Positions 43,797-52,288 of a stretch of 64,000 nucleotides of DNA are shown one piece after another. Source of the stretch: Comamonadaceae bacterium UBA4962 (lineage in GTDB: Bacteria > Pseudomonadota > Gammaproteobacteria > Burkholderiales > Burkholderiaceae_C); contig DHAE01000007.1 in NCBI GenBank assembly GCA_002397315.1, positions 458,875-522,874 of the forward strand, written 5' to 3'. Position numbers and translations under genes: made by a program. Within the stretch, counting starts at the first letter, position 1; each line of letters begins with the position of its first letter. The notes under the pieces were generated by a model. That model saw only the letters and a list, made by a program, of their open reading frames with translations. It searched no databases and was not told the DNA's origin.

Positions 43797-45344
43797 ATGA
43801 AACTCCTGCACATCCTGGGCCTCGCAAGCGTGCTCTGGCTGACCGGCTGCGCGGCACCCGGTTCCGCGAACAAGGACTCCGCCTCCGGCACGCCCTCCCA
43901 GACGGACGGCACGACGGGTACGGCATCCGTCGGCACGGCGGCCCCGCTGCGGCCGATCCGGGCCGCCAACGCCAGCCATGTCGGGGTGGCCTCGCTCGCC
44001 GCGCCGACCGATCTCTGGGACCGCATCCGCCGCGGCTTCGCCATGCCCGATCTCGACCAGGATCTCGTGCGCGACCGCGAGCTCTGGTATGCGAGCCGGC
44101 CCGACTACATGCAGCGCATGACCGAGCGCTCCAGCAAGTACCTCTTCCATATCGTCGAAGAGCTGGAACTGCGCGGCATGCCCACCGAGTTGGCACTGCT
44201 GCCCTACATCGAGAGCGCCTTCAACCCCATGGCCGTCTCCAGCGCCAAGGCCGTGGGCATGTGGCAGTTCATGCCCGCCACGGGCAGCGACTACCAGCTC
44301 AAGCAGAACGCCTTCCGCGACGACCGCCGCGACGTGCTTGCCTCGACCCGCGCCGCGCTCGACTACCTGCAGCGGCTCTACGGCATGTTCGGCGACTGGC
44401 ACCTCGCCCTGGCCGCCTACAACTGGGGCGAAGGCAACGTCGGCCGCGCCATCGCCCGCAACCAGAAGCAGGGCCTGGGCACCAGCTACACCGACCTGAA
44501 CATGCCGGCGGAAACGCGCATGTACGTGCCCAAGCTGCAGGCGGTGAAGAACATCGTCGCGCATCCGGAACAGTTCAACACCGAGCTGCCGCTGATCGAG
44601 AACCATCCCTACTTCCAGACGGTGGACATCACGCGCGACATCGACGTCTCGCTGGTCGCAAGCCTCGCGGGCGTGCGCGAAAAGGACTTCCGCGAGCTCA
44701 ACCCCTCGCTGCACAAGCCCATCATCCTGGCGGCCGGCATGCCGCAGATCCTGCTGCCCTGGGACAACGCCCAGGTGTTCCGCAAGAACCTCGAGGCGTA
44801 TACGGAGGGCCAGTACGCGAGCTGGACGGTGTGGAGCGTGCCGACCACGATGAGCGTCTCGGCCGCGGCCCAGCGCGTGGGCATGAACGAGGCGGACCTG
44901 CGCAGCGTCAACCAGATCCCTCCGCGCATGCTCATCAAGGCGGGATCGGCGCTCATGGTGCCGCGCGGCAATGCCATCCAGGCCGACGTGCCCGGCCAGC
45001 TGGCCGACAACGGTCAGGTCGCTTTCACGCCCGAGATCGTCACGCGCCGCACCACGGTGCGTGCCGGCAAGCGCGACTCCGTCGCCACCATCGCCCGGCG
45101 CTACAAGGTCACCACGGCCGACATCGCGACGTGGAACGACGTGAAGTCGACCGCCTCCTTCAAGGCGGGCGAGTCGGTGGTGGTGTACCTGCCGGTGCGG
45201 GCGTCCTCGGGCGCCTCGGCAGCGCCGTCCCGCAGCAGCGCCGGCCGGCAGGCCGCCTCCAGCAAGGGGACTCCCCGCAAAGCGGCTGCGACTGCCGCCA
45301 CCTCCCGCAAGGGCGGCACCCCTTCGCGCGTCAAGAAGCGCTGA
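43797..45344 (+). CDS. mltD: Membrane-bound lytic murein transglycosylase D
   Basis: A 515-aa outer-membrane lipoprotein that cleaves peptidoglycan. Signal peptide with lipobox LTGC (Cys18), Ser/Thr-rich linker, SLT catalytic domain with LLPYIESAFNPMAVSSAKAVGMWQFMPATG (catalytic Glu near residue 140) and LALAAYNWGEGNVGRAI. LysM-type regions follow in the C-terminal half (about residues 350-465, for example TTVRAGKRDSVATIARRYKV), then a Lys/Ser/Ala-rich basic tail. It starts 6 bp after gloB, so the two are cotranscribed. Confidence 0.93.
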   Translation: MKLLHILGLASVLWLTGCAAPGSANKDSASGTPSQTDGTTGTASVGTAAPLRPIRAANASHVGVASLAAPTDLWDRIRRGFAMPDLDQDLVRDRELWYASRPDYMQRMTERSSKYLFHIVEELELRGMPTELALLPYIESAFNPMAVSSAKAVGMWQFMPATGSDYQLKQNAFRDDRRDVLASTRAALDYLQRLYGMFGDWHLALAAYNWGEGNVGRAIARNQKQGLGTSYTDLNMPAETRMYVPKLQAVKNIVAHPEQFNTELPLIENHPYFQTVDITRDIDVSLVASLAGVREKDFRELNPSLHKPIILAAGMPQILLPWDNAQVFRKNLEAYTEGQYASWTVWSVPTTMSVSAAAQRVGMNEADLRSVNQIPPRMLIKAGSALMVPRGNAIQADVPGQLADNGQVAFTPEIVTRRTTVRAGKRDSVATIARRYKVTTADIATWNDVKSTASFKAGESVVVYLPVRASSGASAAPSRSSAGRQAASSKGTPRKAAATAATSRKGGTPSRVKKR

Positions 45345-45394
45345 CGCAGCGGCGCGCAGCCCGGGCTGGCGGAACGCCCGGGTGTCTGCTGGTT

Positions 45395-45415
45395 CGGGCC
45401 CTGCCCGAGGGCCCG
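45395..45415. terminator. GC-rich hairpin between convergent mltD and DUF3096 genes
   Basis: CGGGCCCT, 5-nt loop, AGGGCCCG, an 8-bp perfect stem. It lacks a T-run but sits midway between two convergent genes, where it may stop transcription from both sides. Confidence 0.45.
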
Positions 45416-45428
45416 TGGCGGTGGCCTG

Positions 45429-45581
45429 TCAGATCCTCAGGTTGTGCATGCCCACCAGCCCGAGCACGCCGATCAGGATCAGATAAAGCGCCACGATGTA
45501 GTTGAGCAGGCGCGGCATCACGAGAATGAGGATGCCGGCGATCAAGGCCACGAGCGGGCCGATGCTGAGGTTCAGCGACAT
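45429..45581 (-). CDS. DUF3096 small membrane protein
   Basis: A 50-aa protein, MSLNLSIGPLVALIAGILIL, then VMPRLLNYIVALYLILIGVLGLVGMHNLRI. It has two hydrophobic helices joined by MPRLLNY, the full pattern of the DUF3096 family. Function unknown; members are often stress-associated inner-membrane peptides. A GTTCTCCC-type purine-poor context leaves the ribosome-binding site weak. Confidence 0.82.
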   Translation of the reverse strand: MSLNLSIGPLVALIAGILILVMPRLLNYIVALYLILIGVLGLVGMHNLRI

Positions 45582-45778
45582 GGGAGAACGTCCTTTGGGA
45601 ACGGTGGTGGCCGGCTGCGGGCAGGCCGCCGCGCGTGCGGCTGGCCACTGCCCGGGTGCCGTTTGCCGGGCAGTGGCGCGAATCTAACGCCGTGACGTGG
45701 CCCGTCCGTGTCGGACCATGGCGCCACTTGGCCTGCACATGGCCCGCCGTACCAGGCCTTCACCCTGCGTGCGGCAAC

Positions 45779-46840
45779 TCAGGCGTTGAACTTGGCCTTG
45801 GCCCGCCGGGCGTACTCGTTGGTGTAGGTGCGCGACAGGTCCACGCGCGATGCCGCCCATTCCGGGCGCAGCCGCGTGAGCGCGCGCAGGGCCGTGGCAG
45901 GGCCGTCGTCGGGCATCAGGCCATCGGGCGAGAACGTGTCGCGCACCTTGTGGAAGGCCGCCAGGTAGGCGCTGCGGTCGCCCAGCATGTACTCCTGGGG
46001 CACCACCCGCATGAGGTCGGCCGCACTGGCCGTCTGCAGCCATTTGAGTGCATGCACCATGGCGTTCACCATCGCCTGGCACACGGCAGGCTGCTGCTGC
46101 ACGAACGTGCGCGGTGCGTACAGGCTCGAGGCCGGCATGGTGCCGCCGAACATTTCCTGCGCCGATTTGAGGGTGCGCGTATCGCAGAGCAGGCGCACTT
46201 CGCCGCGTTGCTCGAGCACGCTCACCACCGGATCGGCATGGCAGATCGCATGCACGCGGCCCTGCCGCAGCGCCGCCAGTGCGCTGGTCCCTGCCGCCCC
46301 GATCCCGATGAACGAAACGCCCTCGAGCGATCCGCCGTCCTGCAACAGTGCGAGCTGTGCCAGCATGTGCGTGGACGAGCCCGGCGACGTCACCCCCACG
46401 CGCAGCCCCTTGAAGCTCTGCACGCTGCGCACCGGCCAGTTGCGCGCAGAGGCCGCGAAGGCCAGTTGGGGTGCCCTGCCCTGCAGCACCAGGGCGCAGT
46501 GGTTCTGCCCCTGCAGTTGCAGGCGCAGCGTGTGATCGTAGCCGCCGCAGCACATGTCCGCGGCCCCCTGTTCGACCGCCTGGAGCGCCAGCGCGCCGCC
46601 GGCATGGTCCTGCACGGTCACGTCCAGCCCTTCGGCCCGGAAGAAATCCAGTTGCAGGGCAACGGTGAGCGGCAGGTAATACAGCAGCCCGGCGCCACCC
46701 ACGGCCACCCGCACCCGCCCCTGCGAGGCCGCACCGAAAGGCGGCACCAGCGCATGCGCGTGCCGGCCTGCCAGGCCGGCAAACGGCAGGGACAGGGCCA
46801 GCGCGCCGAGGCGGCGGCGATCGGGAGAATGCGGATTCAT
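45779..46840 (-). CDS. ABC transporter substrate-binding protein (NMT1/TauA type)
   Basis: A 353-aa exported binding protein. The N-terminus has a Tat-like twin-arginine start (DRRRLGALALSLPFAGLAGRHAHA); the mature part follows the NMT1/SsuA/TauA fold (VRVAVGGAGLLYYLPLTVALQLDFFRAEGLDVTV, then GLRVGVTSPGSSTHMLAQLAL). Such proteins bind sulfonates, nitrate or pyrimidine precursors for an ABC importer. No permease or ATPase gene is next to it, so it is an orphan here. ATG 46840 or 46861 may be the start. Confidence 0.85.
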   Translation of the reverse strand: MNPHSPDRRRLGALALSLPFAGLAGRHAHALVPPFGAASQGRVRVAVGGAGLLYYLPLTVALQLDFFRAEGLDVTVQDHAGGALALQAVEQGAADMCCGGYDHTLRLQLQGQNHCALVLQGRAPQLAFAASARNWPVRSVQSFKGLRVGVTSPGSSTHMLAQLALLQDGGSLEGVSFIGIGAAGTSALAALRQGRVHAICHADPVVSVLEQRGEVRLLCDTRTLKSAQEMFGGTMPASSLYAPRTFVQQQPAVCQAMVNAMVHALKWLQTASAADLMRVVPQEYMLGDRSAYLAAFHKVRDTFSPDGLMPDDGPATALRALTRLRPEWAASRVDLSRTYTNEYARRAKAKFNA

Positions 46841-46969
46841 GGAGGAAAAGGCGCGGCTCATGCTGCAGTGCAGCAATCGTGCCTGAAAAGGCCTGCGCAG
46901 GGACCGGGGAAAATCCCTGTAAACCGGATGGAAAAGCGTCGGGCTGCGCTGCGGCCTGCTGGAGCACCC

Positions 46970-47066
46970 CACAGAACCCAGCGAAGCGGTTCTGGCTGGA
47001 CGCCGTATCCGCAGGCGGTACGAGCAGTACGGCAAGATGCGGCAACGACGCCAGAAGGGTTCTGTG
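46970..47066. repeat. Dispersed palindromic element, copy C
   Basis: A 97-bp copy with arms CACAGAACCC (46970-46979) and GGGTTCTGTG (47057-47066). The right side continues GAGCGGCTC as in copy B, but the left outer arm is missing, so this copy is truncated. Interior stems are kept with wobble-compatible changes (GCCGTATC against GATGCGGC) and GTAC-gagca-GTAC at the tip. It sits between two minus-strand genes. Confidence 0.8.
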
Positions 47067-47074
47067 AGCGGCTC

Positions 47075-47479
47075 TTACCGGTACCCGATGAAGAAGATCG
47101 CTGCGTTGACCAGGAAGCCGCCGGCCCACACCACGCTGCGGGCGGTGGGCATGTCGGACACGTACATCAGCACGTAGAACCCGCGCAGCATCACGAAGGC
47201 CAGCGCGAGCAGGTCGAGCAGCGTCTGCGCCGCGCCCAGCTGGTGGGCCACGATCACCGCGCCGATGAAGAACGGCAGGCACTCGAAGGTGTTGGCCTGC
47301 GCGGCCAGGGCCCGCGCGCGCCAATCGGTCTGCCGGGCGGCCCAGCCACGCGGATCGCGGTTGTCCGAGGCCTTGAAGCCGCCGCGCTTGGCGAGCATGG
47401 CGCAGGAGATCGGCATCAGGGCCATCGCGAAGACGCACCAGTACGCCACGGTGAAGCGCGCGATGTGCAGGGAATTCAT
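47075..47479 (-). CDS. MAPEG family protein
   Basis: A 134-aa membrane protein with four hydrophobic segments (about residues 5-25, 60-80, 85-105 and 110-130). RAQANTFECLPFFIGAVIVAH-type sequence (here ALAAQANTFECLPFFIG) is the MAPEG signature of membrane-associated eicosanoid/glutathione metabolism proteins. The specific reaction is unknown. The ATG at 47479 gives the usual size. It lies 37 bp after recR on the same strand and ends at repeat copy C. Confidence 0.85.
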   Translation of the reverse strand: MNSLHIARFTVAYWCVFAMALMPISCAMLAKRGGFKASDNRDPRGWAARQTDWRARALAAQANTFECLPFFIGAVIVAHQLGAAQTLLDLLALAFVMLRGFYVLMYVSDMPTARSVVWAGGFLVNAAIFFIGYR

Positions 47480-47516
47480 GTCAGCTCTCCGTCGGCCAGG
47501 GCTATCCGCTGCAGGA

Positions 47517-48116
47517 CTAGCGCCTGTCCACCAGGGCATGGGCGATGGTGCCCAGGTCCACGTATTCGAGTTCGCTGCCCACGGGTACGCCCCGGGCCAG
47601 CCGCGTCACGTGCATGCCGCGCGCCTTGAGGGTCTCGCTCAGGGCATGCGCCGTCGCCTCGCCCTCGGCAGTGAAGCTGGTGGCCAGGATCACCTCCTGC
47701 ACCATGCCGTCGGCCGCGCGCTCCAACAGCTTGCCGAAGCCGATTTCCCTGGGGCCGATGCCGTCCAGCGGCGACAGCTTGCCCATCAGCACGAAGTACA
47801 GCCCGCGGAAGGCGCCGGTGCGTTCCAGCGCCGCCTGGTCCGCGGGGGTTTCCACCACGGCCAGCCGGGACGCGTCGCGCGAGGGATCGAGGCAGGTGGA
47901 GCACACCTCGCCTTCGGTGAAGGTGTGGCAGCGCGCGCAGTGCCGCACCGACAGCGTCGCCTCGTGCAGCGCTCGGGAGAGCAGCTCCGCCCCCGGGCGG
48001 TCGTGCTGCAGCAGGTGGAACGCCATGCGCTGCGCCGATTTCACGCCCACGCCCGGCAGACGCCGCAGGGCCTGCACGAGGGCGTCGAGGGAATGCATGT
48101 CGGAAGCAGGCGGCAT
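47517..48116 (-). CDS. recR: Recombination mediator RecR
   Basis: A 199-aa protein that works with RecO (and RecF) to load RecA on gapped DNA. Helix-hairpin-helix LRRLPGVGVKSAQRMAFHLL near residue 17, a four-Cys zinc finger CARCHTFTEGEVCSTC near 60, and a Toprim domain starting LAVVETPAD, with TAEGEATAHAL. It follows ybaB in the conserved dnaX-ybaB-recR order. Confidence 0.96.
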   Translation of the reverse strand: MPPASDMHSLDALVQALRRLPGVGVKSAQRMAFHLLQHDRPGAELLSRALHEATLSVRHCARCHTFTEGEVCSTCLDPSRDASRLAVVETPADQAALERTGAFRGLYFVLMGKLSPLDGIGPREIGFGKLLERAADGMVQEVILATSFTAEGEATAHALSETLKARGMHVTRLARGVPVGSELEYVDLGTIAHALVDRR

Positions 48117-48147
48117 GGGGCGTGGCGCGTGGCGCAGGAGAATCAGA

Positions 48148-48480
48148 TCAGAACGGGAATTTCATTCCGGGCGGCATGCCCGGCATGCCGGCGGTCAGCT
48201 TGCCCATTTTCTCCTGCGAGGTTTCCTCGGCCTTGCGCACCGCGGCATTGAACGCGGCAGCGACGAGGTCTTCCAGCATGTCCTTGTCGTCGGCGAGCAG
48301 GCTCGGGTCGATGGTCACGCGCTTCACGTCGTGCTTGCAGGTCATGAGCACCTTCACGAGGCCGGCGCCGGACTCGCCCTCGACCTCGATGTGGGCCAGT
48401 TCGTCCTGGGCCTTCTTCAGGTTGTCCTGCATGGCCTGGGCCTGCTTCATCAGGCCGGCGAGTTGTCCTTTGTTGAACAT
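48148..48480 (-). CDS. YbaB/EbfC family nucleoid-associated protein
   Basis: A 110-aa DNA-binding protein: MFNKGQLAGLMKQAQAMQDNLKKAQDELAHIEVEGESGAGLVKV is the family N-terminal helix and strand. The C-terminus is Gly/Met/Pro-rich (GKLTAGMPGMPPGMKFPF), as is usual. It binds DNA as a dimer. It is flanked by dnaX and recR in one minus-strand operon. Confidence 0.95.
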   Translation of the reverse strand: MFNKGQLAGLMKQAQAMQDNLKKAQDELAHIEVEGESGAGLVKVLMTCKHDVKRVTIDPSLLADDKDMLEDLVAAAFNAAVRKAEETSQEKMGKLTAGMPGMPPGMKFPF

Positions 48481-48539
48481 GGGAGGATCCTTTTCTCTGG
48501 GGTTCTAAAAACGAAAGCGAAAGCGAAATCAGCCCACCA

Positions 48540-50579
48540 TCATGCGGGCTTGATGCTGCCGGGCACGATTCTCGCCCCGAAGTCACGCACCAGCGCCTGC
48601 ACGTAGGGATCGTTCTCCACGATCTCCTGGGCGCGCCGCTGCCGTTCGGCGGCGGCATGGGCATTGCGGCGCGCAGGGCTGTCGATGACGGCCCCGATTT
48701 CCACGGTGATCTGGCGGGCGAAGCCCGCGGCCTCCAGGGCGGCGCGCAGCCGTTCGCGGGCCGTCGGCTGGTTGAGCGACTCGCGCTCCACGCGCAGCAG
48801 CCAGTGGTCGGCATCGCGCGCCACCAGTTGCGATTGCAGCGCAAGTTCACGGACCAGCGCATTGATCGCTTCGGCGGCGACGAGCTGCATCACCGTGGCA
48901 TGCCAGTGATCGCCCTCCTCCGTCGGCGTATAGCGGGCCGAGGGCGGCAGGGCACCGGGCGCGGCGACGGGCTGCAGGCGCATGCCGGGTTCCGGCGCGA
49001 CCCGCACGGGGATCGCCACGAAGTCCGCCGGAGCGCCCTCGGGGGCCGCCGGAGGCTGTGTGGCGGGGCGTGGCGACTGCAGATCGGCCGGGGAGCGGAC
49101 GGGCAGGCGCACGGCCGGGGCGGATGGATGGCCGGACGGTGCGTCGGAGCGCGGGGCCGCCGGGGCCTGGGTTGGGGTCTGGGCCATGCCGGGCGCTGCT
49201 GCCGCACGGTCGGGGGTCGGGTGGCTGGACCCCGAAGGCGCTTCGGACGTGGAATGTCGAGGGCCTGGGAGCGAAGCTTCGGCGCTGTACCCAGCGGCGG
49301 CCGAGGTCATGGCGTCGTCGTTATCGTGCGGTGCTCCGCTCGCGGGCGCGGGCGAAGACGGGGGCGCAGCAGGCTGCCCAACCTGTGGCCGGGCAACGAT
49401 TTCGCCCTCCGGACGCTCAGGCGCGGGCGATTTCAGTGTTTTTTTTTCCGCCAGGGGCGTTCCGCCATCCCCCGCAGGCTTGAAAGCCAGCAGCCGCAGC
49501 AACGCCATCGTGAGCGCGGCGTACTCGTCGGGCGCCAGCCCGAGTTCCTGGCGGCCGTGCAGGCAGATGCTGTAGAGCAGCTGGGTTTCGTCGGCGGGCA
49601 TGGTGCCGGCCAGGCGGGCGATTTCCGCGGCTTCCGGATCGGTGGCATCCACCGCGTCGGCCATGCGCGGCACGGCCTGGAATACGGCCATGCGCTGCAG
49701 CACGGCGCTCATCTCTTCCAGTGTCGAGGCGGCAGAGAGGCCATGCATGCGCAGCGCATCCGAGGTCTCGACCACGGTGCGGCCGTCGCCGTTCGCCAGG
49801 GCCTCGATCAGGCGGAACACATAGCTGCGATCCACGCTGCCGAGCATCTGCCGCACGCCGGCCTCCTGCAACTGGCCGCTGCCGAACGCGATCGCCTGGT
49901 CGGTAAGCGACAGCGCATCGCGCATGGAACCGCGCGCCGCACGGGCGAGCAGGCGCAGCGCCTGCGGTTCGGCCGGCACGCCCTCCTGGGCCAGCACGCG
50001 GGTCAGGTGTTCCAGCACCGTCTCGGGCGCCATCGGCCGCAGGTTGAACTGCAGGCAGCGCGAGAGCACGGTCACGGGCACCTTCTGCGGATCGGTGGTG
50101 GCCAGCACGAATTTCAGATATTCCGGCGGCTCTTCCAGTGTCTTGAGCATCGCGTTGAACGCGGTGTTCGTGAGCATGTGCACTTCGTCGATCATGAAGA
50201 CCTTGAAGCGGCCCTGCACCGGCTTGTAGACGGCCTGCTCCAGTAGGCCCTGCACCTCGTCCACGCCCCGGTTGGAGGCGGCATCGAGTTCGGTGTAATC
50301 GACGAAGCGGCCGGCGTCGATGTCGCGGCAGGCCTGGCAAACGCCGCAGGGCGTGGCGGTGATGCCGCCCTGCCCGTCCTCGCCCTGGCAGTTGAGCGAC
50401 TTGGCCAGGATGCGCGAGACGGTCGTCTTGCCCACGCCGCGCGTGCCCGTGAACAGGTAGGCATGGTGCAGGCGCTGCTGGGTGAGCGCGTTGGAGAGCG
50501 CCTGCACCACGTGCTCCTGCCCCACCATCTCCGAGAAGTTCCTGGGGCGGTATTTGCGGGCGAGCACGAGGTAGGACAT
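48540..50579 (-). CDS. dnaX: DNA polymerase III subunits tau/gamma
   Basis: A 679-aa clamp-loader subunit. AAA+ ATPase with Walker A TGTRGVGKTTVS near residue 45, zinc module CGVCQACRDIDAGRF and upstream Cys, and VYKPVQGRFKVFMIDEVHML (Walker B); domain III ends near residue 370. A Pro/Ala-rich region follows (about 385-545), then the tau-specific C-terminal domain that binds DnaB and alpha. A run of nine A in codons 378-381 probably yields gamma by slippage. The ATG at 50579 starts MSYLVLARKYRPRNF, the family N-terminus. Confidence 0.96.
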   Translation of the reverse strand: MSYLVLARKYRPRNFSEMVGQEHVVQALSNALTQQRLHHAYLFTGTRGVGKTTVSRILAKSLNCQGEDGQGGITATPCGVCQACRDIDAGRFVDYTELDAASNRGVDEVQGLLEQAVYKPVQGRFKVFMIDEVHMLTNTAFNAMLKTLEEPPEYLKFVLATTDPQKVPVTVLSRCLQFNLRPMAPETVLEHLTRVLAQEGVPAEPQALRLLARAARGSMRDALSLTDQAIAFGSGQLQEAGVRQMLGSVDRSYVFRLIEALANGDGRTVVETSDALRMHGLSAASTLEEMSAVLQRMAVFQAVPRMADAVDATDPEAAEIARLAGTMPADETQLLYSICLHGRQELGLAPDEYAALTMALLRLLAFKPAGDGGTPLAEKKTLKSPAPERPEGEIVARPQVGQPAAPPSSPAPASGAPHDNDDAMTSAAAGYSAEASLPGPRHSTSEAPSGSSHPTPDRAAAAPGMAQTPTQAPAAPRSDAPSGHPSAPAVRLPVRSPADLQSPRPATQPPAAPEGAPADFVAIPVRVAPEPGMRLQPVAAPGALPPSARYTPTEEGDHWHATVMQLVAAEAINALVRELALQSQLVARDADHWLLRVERESLNQPTARERLRAALEAAGFARQITVEIGAVIDSPARRNAHAAAERQRRAQEIVENDPYVQALVRDFGARIVPGSIKPA
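49439..49447 (-). other. A9 slippery run in dnaX (gamma subunit signal)
   Basis: On the coding strand GCG GAA AAA AAA ACA. With one A added, or a -1 shift, the frame reads KKNTEIARA and stops; with one A lost it reads KKH and stops. Either gives a protein of about 380-388 aa, ending just after domain III, which is gamma-like. Confidence 0.72.
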
Positions 50580-50682
50580 CCACGGGATTCTACGGGGCCG
50601 CCGGCCCCCGGTGCCGGGAGGCGGGGTGCGGATCACGCGGGCGGCGCACGGGAATTCGTCGGGAGGGATGCCGCGCAGCGGT

Positions 50683-50688
50683 TACAAT
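50683..50688 (+). promoter_or_regulatory. -10 element of the SRP RNA gene
   Basis: TACAAT, about 8 bases before the predicted 5' end of the 4.5S RNA. A convincing -35 box was not identified. Confidence 0.55.
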
Positions 50689-50695
50689 CGCCGGT

Positions 50696-50789
50696 GACGG
50701 GCCTCCCCGCATGGGGAAGCGGCCAACCGGGTCAGGTGGGGAACCAAGCAGCCCTAACCGTGGAGCCAGTGCCGGGGGTAAGGCTCGTC
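50696..50789 (+). ncRNA. ffs: Bacterial small SRP RNA (4.5S RNA)
   Basis: The RNA that binds Ffh in the signal recognition particle. The conserved tip is present: GGTCAGGTGGGGAACCAAGC and then AGCC, that is, the GGUCAGG tetraloop-side motif and the AGCAGCC side of the symmetric internal loop. The ends pair: GACGGGCCT at 50697-50705 with AGGCTCGTC near 50781-50789, allowing G-U. Size is about 94 nt. It lies just upstream of dnaX on the other strand, as in many betaproteobacteria; exact ends are estimated. Confidence 0.9.
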
Positions 50790-50836
50790 AACTTTCTTTG
50801 CATCCAGGGCCTTGCGGCCCTGGACCACCCCGCCCT

Positions 50837-52231
50837 TCAGTGGGCGGCGTCGGCTGCACCGCCACCGAGCCACTGCAGCACGCCCTGCCCCGCCGCCATG
50901 CCGGTGGCCATGCAGGCCGTCATCAGATAGCCGCCCGTCGGCGCCTCCCAGTCCAGCATTTCGCCCGCGCAGAACACGCCGGGCCAGGCCGCGAGCATGC
51001 CGCGGGCGTCCATCGCCTCGAACGCGACGCCGCCGGCCGTGCTGATCGCCTCGTCCAGCGGGCGGCAGGCCACGACGGTGACGGGCAGGGCCTTGATGGT
51101 CCGCGCCAGGGCGTGCGTGTCCTGCATGCCCTCCTTGCCCAGTTGCTCGTACAGGATCGCGGCCTTGATGCCGTCCAGGCCCAGGCGACCCTTGAGGTGG
51201 CTGCTCAGGCTGCGCGAGCCGCGCGGATGGCGCACCTCCTTCTCGACCCGCTCGGGCGTGTGGTCGGGCAGCAGATCCAGGTGGAAGGTCGCGCGCCCAT
51301 GGGCGTCGATCTCGTCGCGCAGCAGCGCGGAGGCCGCATAGACGAGGCTGCCCTCCACGCCCGAGGCCGTGGCCACGAACTCGCCGCGGCGATGGAAGGA
51401 CCGGCCCTGGCTGTCCGTGAAATGCAGCGCCACCGACTTGAACGGCTGGCCCGCGAAGCGCTCGGTGAAATGGGCCGTCCAGCCCACGGGTGGGGCCTCG
51501 CGGCCGACGAGCGCCTGCAGGAATTCGCGCCGCGTCGTGCCGGACGGCGCTTCCGGGCCCATCACGTCGAAGCCGCAATTGGCGGGCCGCAGCGGGGCCA
51601 CGGCCACGCCCAGGGCTTCCAGCCAGGGCACCCAGGCACCGTCGGAGCCCAGGCGCCGCCAGCTTGCGCCTCCCAGTGCCAGGACGGCGGCACGGGCCTG
51701 CACGTGCACCTCGCCCGCGGGCGCGGCAAAGCGCAGTGCGGTCGTGCCCGCATCCTGCGCCGCAGCGCCTTCGGCTGCCGGCGGCACGGGCCCGAGCCAG
51801 CGGTGCCGCATGTGGAACCGCACCCCCATGCCGCGCAGCCGGTGCAGCCAGGCGCGCAGCAGCGGCGCGGCCTTCATGTCCGTGGGGAACACGCGGCCCG
51901 AGGTGCCGACGAAGGTATCGATGCCCAGGCCCTTGGCCCACTCGCGCAGCGCATCCGGGCCGAAGTTCTGCAGCACGGGCTCCAGAACCGCTGCACGGTC
52001 GCCATAGCGTTGCACGAACGGCCCGAACGGTTCGGAATGCGTGAGATTGAGCCCGCCCTTGCCGGCGAGCAGGAACTTGCGGCCCACCGACGGCATGGCA
52101 TCGAACACGTGGACCGCCAGGCCTTTCGCGGCGAGCACCTCCGCCGCCATCAGGCCGGCGGGCCCGCCACCCACCACGGCCACGTCACAGGTCAGGGGGC
52201 CGGAAGGCGGAAGAGAAGCGGAGGAAGGCAT
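50837..52231 (-). CDS. TIGR03862 family flavoprotein (HI0933/BaiN-like)
   Basis: A 464-aa FAD protein: VAVVGGGPAGLMAAEVLAAKG at residues 17-37 is the FAD Rossmann motif; KFLLAGKGGLNLTHSE near 55 and TSGRVFPTDMKAAPLLRAWL near 110 are characteristic of the HI0933/YhiN group, and the C-terminal FCAGEMLDWEAPTGGYLMTACMATGMAAG closes the FAD domain. Length and motifs fit TIGR03862. The reaction is unknown. It converges on the SRP RNA gene. Confidence 0.9.
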   Translation of the reverse strand: MPSSASLPPSGPLTCDVAVVGGGPAGLMAAEVLAAKGLAVHVFDAMPSVGRKFLLAGKGGLNLTHSEPFGPFVQRYGDRAAVLEPVLQNFGPDALREWAKGLGIDTFVGTSGRVFPTDMKAAPLLRAWLHRLRGMGVRFHMRHRWLGPVPPAAEGAAAQDAGTTALRFAAPAGEVHVQARAAVLALGGASWRRLGSDGAWVPWLEALGVAVAPLRPANCGFDVMGPEAPSGTTRREFLQALVGREAPPVGWTAHFTERFAGQPFKSVALHFTDSQGRSFHRRGEFVATASGVEGSLVYAASALLRDEIDAHGRATFHLDLLPDHTPERVEKEVRHPRGSRSLSSHLKGRLGLDGIKAAILYEQLGKEGMQDTHALARTIKALPVTVVACRPLDEAISTAGGVAFEAMDARGMLAAWPGVFCAGEMLDWEAPTGGYLMTACMATGMAAGQGVLQWLGGGAADAAH

Positions 52232-52288
52232 GGCTGGAAAAACGGTGGTTCGGACGGTGGGTGATGGAGTGGCGCATCCGGGCGCGGT

